A DNA stretch of 64,000 nt from Geosiphon pyriformis. Lineage: Eukaryota > Glomeromycota > Glomeromycetes > Archaeosporales > Geosiphonaceae. Shown piece after piece: positions 48,726 through 60,326 of this stretch. Where the stretch lies: the NCBI GenBank assembly GCA_016748015.1, contig JAAOMT010000436.1, positions 244,091 through 308,090 on the forward strand, in the 5' to 3' direction. The notes below the pieces were generated by a model that ran no database searches, had not been told where the DNA came from, and saw only the letters and a program-made list of their open reading frames with translations. Position 1 is the stretch's first letter. Each line of letters starts with the position of its first letter. Made by a program: the position numbers and the translations under genes.

Positions 48726-50153
48726 TTATCTCCTCCTTTTAATATTGAGCTTCATCGAAATCTTTTAAATCTCTCTTTTGTATTAATGTTGTTGCTGTAA
48801 TTTCTATTGCTATTTGTAAATCTAATTTTATACGTGACTAGGGTTTTTAACTATAGTGGTCTGTTCAAAATATCCATATTCAAATTTTGCATCTGTATTA
48901 TGTGTATGTTCAGACATAATGCCTTCATTATTATCACTGAATTTAGTTAATTCTTGCTTTATTGTAAGATCTAAAAGCATGATATATTATTTGGTATTTA
49001 AGGTGGAGTTTGAATTGTTGTTGGTGGAGTTTAAATTATTGCTGTTATTAGTGGAATTTAAATCATTGTTGTCATTAGCAGAGGTTGAATCATTGTTGTC
49101 ATTAGTGAAGTTTGAATTATTGTTGTCATCAGTGGAGTTTGAATTATTGCTGTCATTAGTGAAGTTTGAATTGTTGTTGTTATCAGTGGAGTTTGAATCA
49201 GAATTTAGTTCCGATTTCGATTCCCATTTGTTTTCATTGATTGGCTTTTCTTCAAATATATGACACATGGGAGTGGATTGTAACTACATCCTAATATTCT
49301 GACTTAGGGCTGTCAGGTGAGTTTTGCTGATTTATTGGTACTGTGAGAATTAGGTTTTATTGGGCTATCAGAGGTAAGTTTCCTTGTATGATAACAGAGT
49401 TTGGAATTTATCAGACTTTGAATGTTTGTGTTTTTGAATAATTCCCAGAGTTTGAATTGCTAGAAGTTTAACAAGTTTTATCAATGATAAGTTTTTTTGT
49501 GTGATAGTGAAGTTGAAATTATTGGGTTTCAAATGTTCAGAGTTTTAACAATCAGATCTTGAATAATCAGAGTTTTAATTTAATGAGTTTTTAACAAATT
49601 TATCAAAGGTAAGTTTCAAATGTTCAGAGTTTTAATAATTAGGTTTTGAATAAACAGAGTTTTAATTTAACAAGTTTTAACAAATTTATTAACAGTATGT
49701 TTCGAATGTTTGGGGTTTTAATGATTGGGTCTAGAATAATTGAAGTTTTAATTTAACAAGTTTTTAATGAATTTATCAATGATAAGTTTCGAATGTTTGG
49801 AGTTTTAATGATCAGATTTTTGAATAATCAGAGTTTTAATTTAACAAGTTTTTAATGAGTTTATTAATGGTAATTTTTGATTGTTCAGAGTTTTAATGAT
49901 TGGGTTTTAAATAATCAGAGTTTTAATTTAATGAGTTTATCAAAGATAAGTTTTAAATGTTTGGGGTTTTAATGATTGGGTTTTGAATAATCAGAGTTTA
50001 AATTTAACAATTTTTTATTAAAGGTAATGGTAAAATAAGAATTTTGTAAATCCTAAATGATTTTTCCTTGTTTTCTCTTGGTCTGCCACTTTCCTGCATG
50101 GTTGTTGTTGATACTGATTCTCTGTTGGATTATACCTCACAGGAAGCACTAAA
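48726..50153 (-). pseudogene. Element 3a internal remnant
   Basis: Near 49290-49340 the sequence resembles the linker upstream of the Gypsy-1 dUTPase. 48987-49268 is a minus-strand run of Asn/Ser/Asp/Thr (low complexity). 49484-50030 is a tandem repeat. The gag start (minus GTG at 50089-50087, VADQEKTRKNHLGF) matches 3b. No enzyme domain remains. Confidence 0.6.
49484..50030. repeat. Tandem repeat, about 6 units of ~87 bp
   Basis: Units start with TTTATCAATGATAAGTTT or a variant and contain GTTTTAATGATTGGGTTTTGAATAATCAGAGTTTTAATTTAACAAG-type sequence. Starts are near 49484, 49596, 49685, 49772, 49860 and 49937. It lies inside 3a between the low-complexity region and the gag start. Confidence 0.8.
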
Positions 50154-51101
50154 TGTTATAAGTGATTATTTGGGGTCTCAAATCAAATAACAAACTTGTA
50201 ACTTGGTGTTTAATTAATATAATATTGTTGGTAATATCTGAAGGTGTTGTTTGTCTGAAGGTTTTAGTTGAGTTCTTTGTATAATAAACAGAAATTCTAA
50301 TGTGGTTTTCTTTTAATGGAGTTTCAACCCACAGGTTAAAGTAGTTGTTGTCTGTCACTTCCCAGAATTGTAATTCCATTAATTCTTTTCTTGATGTGAT
50401 AGCCGGCAATCTCCTGGTAAGCTATCTTTAAATCTGAGTGTTTACTCTTATTTCTGGGTCTTTTACCAGTACTATATCCTGATGTTAGTAACTCAGCACT
50501 TAATCCTTTTAATCAATTTAGTGAACAACAAAAGAAAAGAAAATAAAAGAAAGAAAATAAAAGAAAAGAAAAAAAGAAAAAAAAGAAAATAAGAAATAAT
50601 GTCTTGTTAATAGCCATAATCAAGAGCTATTGTGCCAACAGATTAAGTAATAGATAATAGTATGGATTTAAGGATAATAGATAATTTTATTAATATAAAA
50701 GTGATTTTATTTCAAGTTATAGTATTCTATTTTTTGAAGGAAGAGTATTTAATAATTATAACTTACAAGTCTAATTGACTCTGAGAGTCCTACTAACTCT
50801 TAGTCTTCTTAACTTTAAGTTTAATTAACTGATTTTTTAACTTCTAATACTACTGCTATATATACATAAATTTATGTTCTACAAAATTACTTATATTTCT
50901 GAGCAATGTATTATAATTTTTTGAGCAATATTCATATTGCTGAGCAATGTGCTCTAATTTTCTAATATTACTTCATATTGTTAAGCAATGTGCTGTAATT
51001 TCTGATATTGCTTTACATTTTTGAGCAATGTGCTCACGTGCTAACTACTACTCTCTTATTGGTCTACTATTTTTTATATCTGTTTTTTTTTATGAGTAAT
51101 A
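50154..51101 (-). repeat. Element 3a 5' LTR (right)
   Basis: It starts TGTTATAAGTGATTATTTGG and ends GTAATA. It has extra copies of a TTGAGCAATGTGCT-type short repeat at 50890-51030 compared with the left LTR, where two copies are seen. Confidence 0.75.
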
Positions 51102-51369
51102 TCACTATGCTAAGAAAAAAAATTAACAGAATTATGATTCTGGAAGACTATTGAAACAATCATTGAATTTTTGTTCATTATACAAAGAACTCAACCAAAA
51201 CCTTCAGATCACTACAACTTTCAGATATTACCATCATAATCAGCTATTAAGCATTAAGTTATAGGTTTGTTATTTGTTTTGAGACCCTAAATAATCACTT
51301 GTAACATTTGATGCTCTCTGTAAGATATAATCTTACAAAAAATCAGCACCAATACACAATTAGTTAAAA

Positions 51370-53041
51370 GTGGCAGAATTAGAAATAATAGGGACAAACC
51401 ATTTAGGATTTGCCAAATCCTTATTTTAACACTATAGCCAAAACTTGAAATTAAACAACAACTATTATCCAGCAGAATCAGTCTTTAACTTTTATGTTAA
51501 TAAAAGAATCAAAAATTTTCTAGGAGAACCAGTTAACATCAAAGCAGCAAGAAAAAATTTCTACACAGAATTAATTCAACATATTAACTTATCACAAAAT
51601 CACAGTTTTGTACCAATTATCTATAAGATCAATTAAGAAATTAAGAGGTACACTCAATGACAATTTCCCATTACCTATATAAATAAAGACAAAGGAAAAC
51701 TACAAATATCAGCAATAATACTCAAAGAAATACAACCATTCACTTAAAAAAAAACCAAAGTTGAGTTACTAATCAATCTATTATACTACTATACATCTGG
51801 AAGTGCCATCAATATCAAATGTAAAATCATCATTAGTTTAACTTCCATTCCAAAATAAACAAAAGAAAACAGAGTTATTGAGAACTTATGATGATTACTT
51901 TGAAAGATTCAAATCATGATCATCAATATTATCAAGATTTTGATTACTATTACCTCAACCAAATTTCAAAACCATAAGTTCTTGAAAAGTAATGGAATCA
52001 GAAGAAGAGAAAAATGATTATCAGGAATTTAATTATCAAAACCCAATTGTAAAAAATCCAAAAATTGAAACTCCGAATATTCAAACTCAGTAAAATCAGA
52101 ATAATTCCAAACCCAATACTATTAATTAATACTTATCTCTAGTAATTGTAATTAATCAACCACTAATTAAACTGATAGCTGAACCACTATAATAGCCAAT
52201 ACAACCTCAATAACCACTATAATAATAACAACCACTACAATTACAACAATAGCCACACCAATCTATAATTACTCCAATGGCATATGCACCTATTGCTAAG
52301 CTTGAGAAGTTTACTGGTGAAGAAGATGATGCTCAAGCCTGGTTAAATGATATTATCAAAGTCATTACAGCCAATAATTGGGATGATGCCAGAGTTTTTT
52401 AAGTAATTCTTTATTTCTTACAAGATATCACTGACTTATGATATTAAAGTCTTGCTCAGAAACCTTAAATGTTCAATGAATTCAAAATTATTTCTTTGAG
52501 ATATTTTAGCAATAATAATAGTATCAATTGCTTAACAACTGCCTTTATCATATTAAACAAAGAAAAACAGAAGCAGTTACCACTTACTTAAAATGCTTTT
52601 ATTGTAATCTATGCCAAATTCAAGCTATTGATGCTGACTATTTTACTCCACCACAAATTTTGAATCAATTCATCAGAGGCCTGTGCAGCAGCATCCTCCA
52701 ATGAATACATCTATTGTATTTGACAGACCTTCAAGCCACAGTCACCCACACTAAAGATTTTAAAGCAGCTGAACTCAAAGCTAATCATGCTCAAGCTGTT
52801 AATCTAGTAATGAATAGATTATTTAACTTGGACTCTAAATTAAAACAATTCAGTAATTTTATCAACCAGAAAATCAAAAAATACTTAGTTAACAATTAGG
52901 CAATTTATTAATCTTTACAAAGATGCTATAATTAAGAAAACACAAATCACTTCCAAAATCAATCACATCTATTATTATTAACAAAAGACATGTGCTTACC
53001 ACTACTATGATAAACAGAGACACTTAAAAATAGATTGCTAA
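51370..53041 (+). pseudogene. Element 3b gag relic
   Basis: The frame starts at GTG (51370-51372), only two codons after an in-frame TAG. It continues to YYPAESVFNFYVNKRIKN (51445-51636), which aligns with the Gypsy-1 gag (CCPAESALTYYINARINYH). Further pieces are 52260-52440 (KLEKFTGEEDDAQAWL), 52714-52899 (FKAAELKANHAQAVNLVMN) and a decayed knuckle CAYHYYDKQRHLKIDC ending at 53035, in which the second Cys is His or Tyr. Many stops are present. Confidence 0.72.
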
Positions 53042-53906
53042 TATTACAGGTGTTTATTTGGAATCTCAAATCAAATAACAAATTTATAACTTGGTGCTAA
53101 TAGCTAATATGATTAGTATTATCTGAAAGTTTTAGTGATCTGAAGGTTTTGTGGTTAAGTTTTTTGTATAATAGACAGAAATTCAGTTGTGATTTTGTTG
53201 TAGCTTTCCAGAATTGCAATTCCGTCCAATTTTTTTCTCAGCTTAATGGCCAGTTTTATTCTAACAGTTGTGCTCTTCTGATAAGCTATCCATTAATATA
53301 TATATAATGTTACCCTTATTTTTGGGTCTTTTACCAGACTATCTGTGACATTAATAACTTAGTATTTAATTCTTAATCAGTTAGTCAACAACAAAATAAT
53401 AAAAAAAAAAAGAAAAATACAATAGAAAATAAAGAAATAAGCCAAGGCAATAAATATTAGTATTCCATCAATAGCCATAATCAAGAGCTATTGTTTTAGT
53501 ATGATCAAATATGGGTTACTATCAACATGAAATGTTGATAGTAAAGAGTGAATTGAGATAGCAAATAGTTATTTATTGATATTTATAACTTGGAAGATTG
53601 CTTAGATGAAATTTAAACTAAGAGGTCTGTTTTTTCTACTTTTAGCACTACTACTATATATACATAATTAAGATTCCTTAATTCCTCAATTTTTTACACC
53701 AGAAATTCTAGAATTCCTGCAATTCTGCAATTTCTTTAAGAAGAATCCCAGAATTCTGGAATCCTGTGATTTCTTATATGAGAATTCTAAAATTTCTGGA
53801 ATCCTGCAATTCTTTTAAGAAGAATTCTGGAATTCTACATTTACTACATCTACTTCTGATTGGCTAATTTATATACTAATATACTTTTTATATTCTATGA
53901 ATAACA

Positions 53907-54620
53907 TTATTTCTTCTTTTTAATATTGAACTTTGTTGAAATCTTTTAATTCTAACTCTCCATTTTTGAGCATTTCTTGAACTTTTTTTTTGAAAATTAC
54001 TTGTGTTATCTTGTTCTGTAATTCTTTAATTGAGCATTGGTTATTTTTCTCATTTGGTTAATGGCAATAGTATCTATTGTTAGATTGAGTAAAATTTCTG
54101 GTCAGTCTTGAAATTCAACTTGTAATTAATAAATGGCTTATATTTATGTAGTTAGATTGTTCTTTTCCACAAATTGTTTAAGTTGTTGTAATATTTCTGG
54201 ATCGAATAATCATTTTGTTTTATCCATATATAAGTTCTGAATATTTAAGTATTGTCCCAAGTGGAAATAACAAAAGTTCTTTGGAAGTTCTTATATCCAC
54301 TACTTCCAAGTTTTTTTGGTCAATTTTTAATATGGAGTGACTCTTGTTGGCTCTTCTATTGTCAATTTTATTTTTAAGATTATTTTGTTGATAATATTCT
54401 CTGGTTTCTGTACTTTGTATGAGGTTATCTTTCTGGTATCTTTGTATCAAATGGTTTGTTGGTTGATAATAATTTCTATATTTTGTTGTTGAATCAGTTA
54501 GAAGAGTTATTGTGCTAGCAAATAAATATCATCAGTAATTTTCATTTTTTCTGATATCTTCTGTTATGTCTATCACGTTTTTATATATTTTTTTGGTCAA
54601 TTAATTTGATGTGTTTATGT
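53907..54620 (-). pseudogene. Element 3c 3' ORF remnant
   Basis: This is the place of the 3' ORF of the other elements. Short open pieces such as 54220-54450 (QRYQKDNLIQSTETREYYQ, LKIDQKNLEVVDIRTSKELL) remain. Homology cannot be confirmed by eye; the call rests on position. Confidence 0.4.
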
Positions 54621-54629
54621 CGATAATGA

Positions 54630-55960
54630 TGATTGGTTCTAGATCTCATGGAATTTTATCTGGTCAGACTAGTATTTATTGTATTCTCAATTGTAGAATA
54701 TTATTGGTAGATAATAATACTATATGGTAATATGGTTTTAGTCAATTATTATGTGCTGCTTTGATTAAAATTTTGTTGTCCCATCTTAATTTATAAGCTC
54801 CATTTTCTAGAATTTTTTCAATGTGAAATGGTTTATTCTATTTGGGATCAAATTTTCTATTCCATTGTTTTTCCACTTTGGTATAATGTAAAAGTACTTT
54901 GTTTTCAATCTTAAATTCAACTGGTTTATTTGGTAATTGGTTATCATGTCTATTTTTTTGTTTTTTTGTGACTTCTGGATTTTATCAGCTGCTCTTTGCT
55001 GTTTGTTTTCTAGTGTTTCTATTAGGTTATATGTTCTTTTCAACAATGTTTCTTGAAAATTTTCTTCTGTTATTGGTTTTGTTGGATATGTTTTGACTTC
55101 TATTTTAACTGGTACTGTTGCTGTTTTACCATATACTAATTCAAATAATGTTGTTTGTATAGTGTCTTGCTTCATTGTCCAATAAGCAAATAATACTAAT
55201 GGTATAAATAAATCTTATTTATTCTGGTTTTTTTGGCTGATCTTGGCTATTGTTTTATATAGTATTCTGTTAAACTTTTCAATTAACTCATTTGTTTATA
55301 AATGATATGATAATGATAATGGTCTTTTTATCCCAAATCTTTGACTTAATTCTACCAATGTTCTATTCACAAAGTGAATTTCTTGATCTGATAATAATTT
55401 TTTTAAACATCTGTGTTAACAGATCAAATCTTGATAAACAAATTCAGCAACAGATTCTGCATTTGCTCTTTGAATGGCTTTTGCTTCTAACCACTTAGTA
55501 AAATAGTCTATGACTATTGCAATATAGCTGTTTTCTTTGCTGGTTATTGTTAATAATTCAACTAAGTTAATTCCAATGTAATCAAATAGTTATCCCACTT
55601 TGATTGATTTTAATGGCTCATTGGGTTTTGTTCCTCTTCTTTTCTGACAAGCATCACAATTTTGAACATATTAGATGATATTTGAATACATAGATGGCCA
55701 ATAATATTTTTTTCTGGTTTTTCTATGGTTGCTTCTTTATAGAAATGTCCTGCTGTCGAATTTAAGAACATATTGAATAGTATTGTTTCTTTTTCTGGCT
55801 CCATAATTACTTTGGTTGGTTGATTTGGATCTCTTCTATTCTTCTAGTAAAGTATATTTTGATGAGTGATAAAATATTTTGATTGTTGTTTTATGTTGTT
55901 TTGTTCTTTTTAAGATAATTTTTTCTTGAACTGTTGGGTATTTATATAATACTGAAATTG
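54630..55960 (-). pseudogene. Element 3c integrase remnant
   Basis: 54807-55175 aligns with the Gypsy-1 integrase C-terminal half (LFELVYGKTATVPVKIEV, NFQETLLKRTYNLIETLEN). The core and HHCC part (55230-55800) is broken by stops but keeps the pattern of NGLVERFN-like and GHF..KEATI blocks (55610-55804). Confidence 0.7.
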
Positions 55961-56582
55961 TTAATATTTTTGTGTGTTCATTTTTTGTTATATTTTTGTG
56001 TTGCAAAGTTCAAATTTTGTTATAATTTGGGTTAAAATGTTTAGATTTGTTTTATTCATAACAATTTATTGGCATTTATATTCTTTTTTCTCTTTTTATA
56101 GTGTACTGTAAAAGTGTATAATAATAGTGCTATTTTTCATCTTGCATGTTAATTGTCTTCAAATTCTTGTTTTTGGATTAAAGTCAATCTTTTGTGATCA
56201 GTATGCACTTCAAATTTCTGGCTTAAGTATTTTTTTCATTTCATAACTGTCCAATAAATTGCTAAGTGTTCTAATGCCAGTATTTTATAATTTTTTTCAG
56301 CTGGTATTAAGTTTTGGCTGACATATGCTATTGAATATTCTTTTCCATCTGGTTTTTTTTGTGATAGTATTGCTCTCAATGCTTTGATTTGATGCATCAA
56401 TAGTAATGATAAATAATTTGCTATGATCTGAATAGATTAGTACTGGAGTCTGAATAAGCTTTTTTCTTAATGTGTTAAAAGCTTTTTGTTGTATTTTAGT
56501 TCATTCATATTTAATATTTTTGGTTTGTAGATAATACAATGATTGAGCCAGTTTGAAAAAGTTTTTGATAAAATGATAATAG
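55961..56582 (-). pseudogene. Element 3c RNase H and RT end
   Basis: Weak but collinear similarity to the Gypsy-1 RNase H and the end of its RT. The sequence just left of 56582 corresponds to the SYYRRF region of Gypsy-1 RT, so Gypsy-4 inserted there. Confidence 0.6.
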
Positions 56583-57262
56583 TGTTACGGTTGAAACCCA
56601 TAGTTTTTATTAGTTATCACATGTATTAGCCACTGATGTTATATAATTAGCCACCCTATTTTTAGATAGTAATCATTGACCTGATCAATGACCTGATTGT
56701 TGACCTAATCATTAATCTGATCATTGACCTGATCATTGATCTGGTTGTTGACCACTTTAGATAGCTATATAAGCGATGATTCCCTTAGCTGTAAAAAAAC
56801 ATGATCAAAGTAATGAAATAAACAATATCAATTACTTCCTCTTATAATCGCTTATTCCCCTTTCTTTACCTTCAAATATCTACTTGTTGGTATTTATCTT
56901 TTCCCCTTCTTGATTTGTATTTGTTAGAATTAGCCTAAAAAGCAATTGGCTTGTTCTTGTAATTCATTAAATAAAGAAATAATTAAAAAGTACAACAATA
57001 CCTGTTATTGATTCTAAGAATCACTGAGTTAAGACATAGAATAATAGCAGTGGTGTTATCTTGTTGACAATCACGGACTATTCCTCTACCTTCAGATTTA
57101 AGAAAAGATTAGCGACTGTGATTTTTATGAGACTGATCATGCATATTGAATTCCTACTTATTCAATTCGCTCCCTTATTGTAATTCCCTCTTTGTTTATT
57201 TCCATCACCATACAATACTGTTCTTCCTTGCTATCCATTAGCTTGTTACTCCAACCCATAAA
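56583..57262 (+). repeat. Gypsy-4 5' LTR
   Basis: Starts TGTTACGG. The right end lies just before the primer site, near 57262 (not fixed exactly because the second LTR is cut off). It contains a 12-bp repeat at 56689-56755 (GACCTGATCATT units) that is shorter in the 3' LTR. Confidence 0.8.
56689..56755. repeat. Short repeat of GACCTGATCATT type in the LTR
   Basis: About five to six imperfect 12-bp units with a TGATCA palindrome. The 3' LTR (63655-63710) has about four. It is a candidate regulatory or slippage repeat. Confidence 0.7.
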
Positions 57263-57269
57263 ATAAAAG

Positions 57270-57286
57270 TGGTGCTTTCTGTGAGA
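57270..57286 (+). promoter_or_regulatory. Gypsy-4 primer binding site
   Basis: TGGTGCTTTCTGTGAG follows the LTR at the expected distance and resembles the sites of 3a and 3b. The tRNA is not identified. Confidence 0.65.
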
Positions 57287-57315
57287 TTGTCAAAATTCAC
57301 TTATTCCCTCATTGT

Positions 57316-58860
57316 ATGGGTAATTACTCATATCTGCCACAGCAATCAAAAGAACACTTTATAACACACAACAGAAATGATCTAAATTTCATTGAACTTA
57401 ATCCTCTGCCCTCCTGCTTGATCTGTTTCCCCCTTGAAGAACAATCCAGTAGACAATTCCAAGACTTTTGGAACTGGTTTCTGAACGAGCATTCAGCTGA
57501 AACCTACACAGCTTATACGACCTATTACTTTGACCAAGCTTATTTTGAAAATGACTTTGAAGAAAGAAACAACAGTATCAATCAACTCTTATATTCTGCA
57601 ACTTTTGAACAACAGCCTCCTGATTTCGAATATCTGAATCATCAAATCCATATTTGGATTGCTGCCCATCAAGCAACTGAAACTCTTTTTGAAATAGAAA
57701 AAGAAAGTTACCAAACTGCTCCTGTTTTTAATCTTTTATCAAGTGAATTAGACTCGTCTACACAAACAGTTACTCCTGAACCAATGGCTAATAACCCCAT
57801 GCAAGCAAACATTCTGGCTGCCCTCCAAGGTATACAAACTGCTCTAGGAAGAAGAAACAATACACCACTACCACTATTTAGAGGTGATGCCCAAGATCCA
57901 ATTGAATAGTTGGATGATTTTGAGAGAGCTGCCACAGCCAACCAGTATGATGAAAAATACAAGTTCCAAATCATTGGTGGCTACCTCCAAGGCTCTCTTG
58001 CTACCTGGTTTTCACAAGAAACAGATGCCAATACTCAACACAGAATAATCAGATTGACACCAATCAATGCTAAAGAAAAAAATACCTCTTTCACTACCTG
58101 ATTTGAGGCCAAGTTCAGAACCCCAATATTAATATCCAAATGGTGCATGGAATTGGAAAAAAGAACCCAAGGCTCTGGAGAAGTAGTGACTGAATATGCC
58201 AAGGCTATTAGAAAGCTAATCAAACATGTAGACTCTGAGAGAAATTAGACAGAAGAGCAGAAAATTCACTCTTTCACAAAAGAATTGAAAACTGATCTAT
58301 CATATGCTCTTTGGCTCCTTCTGGCCCTGAAAGATAATTCCACCATAGATATGGCCATTGAATTAGCACAAAAAATTGAAGATAACCAAAGGATGCACTT
58401 GGAATTCACACTACCAGTTTTTGCTCCTGCTCCTGTTATGACTCCTGCCCCTCAAATGGCTGCTACTTCTTTTGCCACTCACACTCAAAATCCAAATGAA
58501 CAGTTAATAAACAGATTCACAGCAAATCTTGCCCGGTTATTAGAACCCTTAGCCCAAGCAGTCAGAGAAAATCAACAACCCCAAAGACCCAGATTTGAAC
58601 CACACTTTAATCAGCCCCAGCAACCATCTTATCAAAGACAACAAAATCGTGGCCCACCTGTATGCTATTGCTGTGGATTAACTGGACACTTTTCAAGAGA
58701 TTGCAACAATCCTCCACCAGTTTCCAGAAACAATGATGCTCAGAACAACAGACCCAACAACAACAATGTGCCCAACCAAAGACCCAATCATGCCAACATC
58801 AATTTCTTTAGAGAGGATCCCCTTGTTGAAACCACTGTTTATCAGTCTTTAAACTGGTAG
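57316..58860 (+). pseudogene. Gypsy-4 gag with CCHC knuckle
   Basis: It starts with ATG at 57316 (MGNYSYLPQQSKEH) and ends at the TAG at 58858-58860. The gag domain runs from ANNPMQANILAALQG through YKFQIIGGYLQGSLATWF, FEAKFRTPILISKW and VVTEYAKAIRKLI. The zinc knuckle is CYCCGLTGHFSRDC, followed by an Asn/Pro-rich tail. Three in-frame stops (TAG 57907, TGA 58099, TAG 58246) stand at positions where Trp fits (IE-W-LDDF, TT-W-FEAK, RN-W-TEEQ). Apart from these the frame is unbroken. Confidence 0.87.
58848..58854 (+). promoter_or_regulatory. Candidate -1 ribosomal frameshift site UUUAAAC
   Basis: In the gag frame the codons are TCT TTA AAC TGG TAG, giving the classic X XXY YYZ heptamer T TTA AAC one codon before the stop. 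After slipping, the next codons (CTG GTA GGC ACA) lead without a stop into the protease frame. A weak hairpin (CACC..GGGTG) may follow. Function is inferred. Confidence 0.7.
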
Positions 58861-59672
58861 GCACACCTCCAAAGGGTGAGAGTGTAAGCCAACCAGAAGA
58901 AAACCCTTTTTACACTTTTAACTTAACTAAAGATGACCATGACATGAATGAATTAGCAATCAACCCCTCTGAATCCACAAGAAAGAAGAAGAAAGCCAAA
59001 GTTGATTTTGTTCTGGACCCCAATAAAGCTTTTACATTAACTGCTAACAACAATGAGCCCCCAAAAGCCAAAGTTTTCAAGAACTCTCCAAAGTTGGAAC
59101 CCCCAGAAATAGTACAAAAATCCGGCCCCTATTCTGTTGTCAAAGATCTTATGGAAACCCCAGCACATATAACCTTTGGCCAATTGATGACCCATCCACA
59201 ATTCAGAAAAGATCTTTGCAAATCTCTGATTTCAAAGAAAAAGACACCCAAAACCAACAAATGCTCTTGCCAAGCTGGACTTGCTGACAATAGCAATGTC
59301 ACTCCTCTAATTTGCAAAGCCCAAGTGGCTGGCTACTTTATTGATTTGATCCTAGACAGTGGATCATCTGTTAGTGTTATTGCTAAACACTTTCTTGAAG
59401 CAGTTGGCAGAAAAATTGATGAACCATCCACACAACCAATAACCAATGTGCATGGTGATAAGAAAAAAGGGCTTGGCATAGCCAAAGCTATTCTTGTTCG
59501 CATTAATGGCATCAGCATTGAAACTGATATGGAAGTATCTAAAGTGAAAGAATACACCATCATTGTTGGCAATGAATGGCTCAAGAAAGCAAAAGCTTTG
59601 CTTGATTATGAACTCTGTGAACTAACCATCAAATGTGGTGAAAAACCCATTGTGGTTAAGTGTTGCCATTAG
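58854..59672 (+). CDS. Gypsy-4 aspartic protease
   Basis: The frame is open from the frameshift site to the TAG at 59670-59672, and the first ATG is at 58944. The catalytic triad is intact in LILDSGSSVSVIAKHFL (Asp-Ser-Gly), with IIVGNEWLKKAKALLDYE as the flap/C-terminal part. The N-terminal ~120 residues are a Lys/Pro-rich linker with a helical segment (FGQLMTHPQFRKDL). It processes the polyprotein. Unlike the two dUTPase elements its triad is preserved. Confidence 0.85.
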   Translation: MVGTPPKGESVSQPEENPFYTFNLTKDDHDMNELAINPSESTRKKKKAKVDFVLDPNKAFTLTANNNEPPKAKVFKNSPKLEPPEIVQKSGPYSVVKDLMETPAHITFGQLMTHPQFRKDLCKSLISKKKTPKTNKCSCQAGLADNSNVTPLICKAQVAGYFIDLILDSGSSVSVIAKHFLEAVGRKIDEPSTQPITNVHGDKKKGLGIAKAILVRINGISIETDMEVSKVKEYTIIVGNEWLKKAKALLDYELCELTIKCGEKPIVVKCCH

Positions 59673-60326
59673 ACAACTCCCCCAGTACCCAAGCAAAGCC
59701 CAGAAGAAAATGAATCAGATGATGAAAAAAGTGAGGAAGAAGAAGAACAAAAAGAAACTGCTGAACTTGCTTATATCATCTTCACCAACAATAACAAACC
59801 ATTGAATAATGTCAAGGCAAATAAAGAAGGAATCATTGTCAATAGCAAGCTGATCTGCTGGCCTTATTATGACATGCTCAGAAGAACCTTTGACAGAAAG
59901 CCAGACAAGAAAGCCAAATACAGTTATTGGTGGCATGGTCCTTATGCCCAGTGCTGGTGTGACAAACCATTGTATTTTCCTAGTGACGAATGCATGTCCT
60001 GTCTGATCTATTACAAAGATTGGGAACCAATCAGCTTGATACCCTATGAAGAAATAAAAGAAGTCCAAAAGTCCTTTGAAAACAAACCACCTGAAATCCA
60101 ATCACTAGTTGTAGAACAAAGAGAACCCTCTTCAGAAGAAAGAAAGATAGACATTGAAAACCTGCTGGCTAGAAACAGCCCAGTTATCTCAAAAGAAAGT
60201 GAACCTCCTGGACGTACACATGTGATACAACACACTATCATTACCAGAGAAACTCACCCCATCCATTTGAAGTCCTATCAATCCAACCAGCACAATAATG
60301 AGTTTATCAAAAAAAAAATAACCTGA
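59673..60326 (+). other. Gypsy-4 linker with Cys motif, protease to RT
   Basis: In the same frame after the TAG, an acidic stretch (EENESDDEKSEEEEEQ) is followed by a Trp/Tyr/Cys-rich part (WWHGPYAQCWCDKPLYFP, then CMSC: C-x-C-x12-C-x2-C), a possible zinc site in the place where Gypsy-1 and Gypsy-2 have the Cys module and dUTPase. The N-terminal region of RT (VIQHTIITRETHPIHLK) follows. It ends with a TGA at 60324-60326. No dUTPase motifs are seen. Confidence 0.65.

Larger units (their letters stand above)
47871..51101 (-). mobile_element. Element 3a: internally deleted gypsy derivative
   Basis: LTRs at 47871-48725 and 50154-51101 (same orientation) enclose only 1.4 kb. The left inner end has the PPT-side block (TTATCTCCTCCTTTTAA, then GAGCTTCATCGAAATC) shared with Gypsy-1. 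The right inner end has the primer site (minus TTTAGTGCTTCCTGTGAGG) and the GTG start of gag. RT and integrase are gone. The flanks CCAC and TCAC suggest a 4-bp duplication with one C to T change. It sits within the LTR of 3b. Confidence 0.75.
47163..53041 (+). mobile_element. Element 3b: plus-coded gypsy relic, hosting 3a
   Basis: Its 5' LTR begins TGTTACTTATAG at 47163, is broken at 47870 by 3a, and continues 51102-51306 to GTAACA. The primer site TTTGATGCTCTCTGTAAG and a gag relic follow. It is cut at 53041 by 3c. The LTR belongs to the same group as 3a and 3c but lies in the opposite orientation. It is inserted in LINE-C ORF1. Confidence 0.78.
53042..56582 (-). mobile_element. Element 3c: decayed gypsy relic, cut by Gypsy-4
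   Basis: The LTR is 53042-53906 (TATTACAGG to ATAACA). Next to it is the same PPT-side block as 3a, then integrase, RNase H and the end of RT on the minus strand, up to 56582 where Gypsy-4 starts. It is inserted right after the zinc knuckle of the 3b gag. Confidence 0.75.

Noticed and set aside
48856-49263. Ser/Leu-Glu repeat ORF on the plus strand
   Set aside because: Antisense of an Asn/Ser/Asp low-complexity region inside the 3a remnant; repetition of a trinucleotide-rich tract explains both frames.
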